DNA of 64,000 nucleotides from Temnothorax longispinosus. Taxonomy: Eukaryota > Arthropoda > Insecta > Hymenoptera > Formicidae. The stretch spans positions 20,357,406 to 20,421,405 of the forward strand of contig NC_092361.1 in the NCBI RefSeq assembly GCF_030848805.1, written 5' to 3'. Shown piece after piece: positions 63,800 through 64,000 of this stretch. Positions within the stretch are counted from its first letter, which is position 1. Every line of letters begins with the position of its first letter. Under the pieces are notes generated by a model, which was given only the letters and a program-made list of their open reading frames with translations, was not told the origin of the DNA and searched no databases. The position numbers and the translations under genes are program-made.

Positions 63800-64000
63800 G
63801 TGAGAAAACATTATGGAATATAGCGTTGCATATTTATCTATTTTACTACAAACCGTAATGTGTATCAAGTATTTGACTGTGTGTAGATAAAAAATTAGCA
63901 TTAATAAGTACGTGTATCAGTCGCGCTAAATATATTTTATAAACATATATTAAATCTTCTTAGAAATAAGTATTAATTATGTTTTCCCTCTTCTCGTATA
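63800..64000 (+). other. Intron 4 of the Hex1 gene (runs off the window)
   Basis: It starts at the GTGAGA donor after TGT GG. It is AT-rich, and the downstream acceptor is not in the window. Confidence 0.8.

Overview
The window is nuclear DNA of an insect. The coding signal is split into many short GT-AG introns, the flanks are AT-rich with local CpG-rich islands, and the products are typical insect orthologues (an insect-type GH20 chitinolytic hexosaminidase, coatomer gamma, MED10, NAF1, SMNDC1, peflin). The protein flavour and the many small palindromic MITEs fit a hymenopteran, most likely an ant; this assignment is inference, since no taxon marker is present. Gene models below were built by hand-joining exons at GT/AG with phase checks. 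Names rest on recognised family sequence, not on a search.

Layout. 1-10.3 kb: no supported gene. 10.4-13.5 kb (+): a three-exon single-pass membrane protein with two PY-type motifs, resembling Commissureless. 13.5-24.1 kb: gene-poor, with a 132-bp satellite array and palindromic elements; one unexplained open exon lies at 24.14-24.60 kb. 24.9-26.4 kb: CpG-rich island, probably a promoter and leader exon region. 27.8-32.2 kb (+): KIAA0319-like MANSC/PKD receptor, 13 exons. 33.4-35.5 kb (+): RING/double-B-box protein. 36.3-37.7 kb (-): an unrecognised Cys/His-rich protein. 37.8-38.6 kb (-): peflin. 39.7 kb (+): an isolated 5S rRNA gene. 40.3-43.8 kb (-): NAF1, head-to-head with SMNDC1 (44.2-46.5 kb, +). 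47.6-50.9 kb (+): SLC12A8-like transporter, tail-to-tail with gamma-COP (52.1-55.5 kb, -), which is head-to-head with MED10 (56.3-57.1 kb, +; one-base frameshift in the given sequence). 58.5 kb to the window end (+): Hex1-type beta-N-acetylglucosaminidase, cut by the right edge.

The right half is a compact housekeeping cluster with two divergent promoters and one convergent 3'-end pair that appears to share a palindromic poly(A) signal. NAF1 (H/ACA snoRNP assembly), SMNDC1 (splicing) and 5S rRNA serve RNA metabolism; gamma-COP and the KIAA0319-like protein serve membrane trafficking; MED10 serves transcription; peflin is a calcium adaptor of trafficking. They are neighbours rather than one pathway. 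The gene-poor stretches and introns hold at least five MITE-like palindromes, two tandem-repeat arrays and a recurring ATTGG-containing promoter module.
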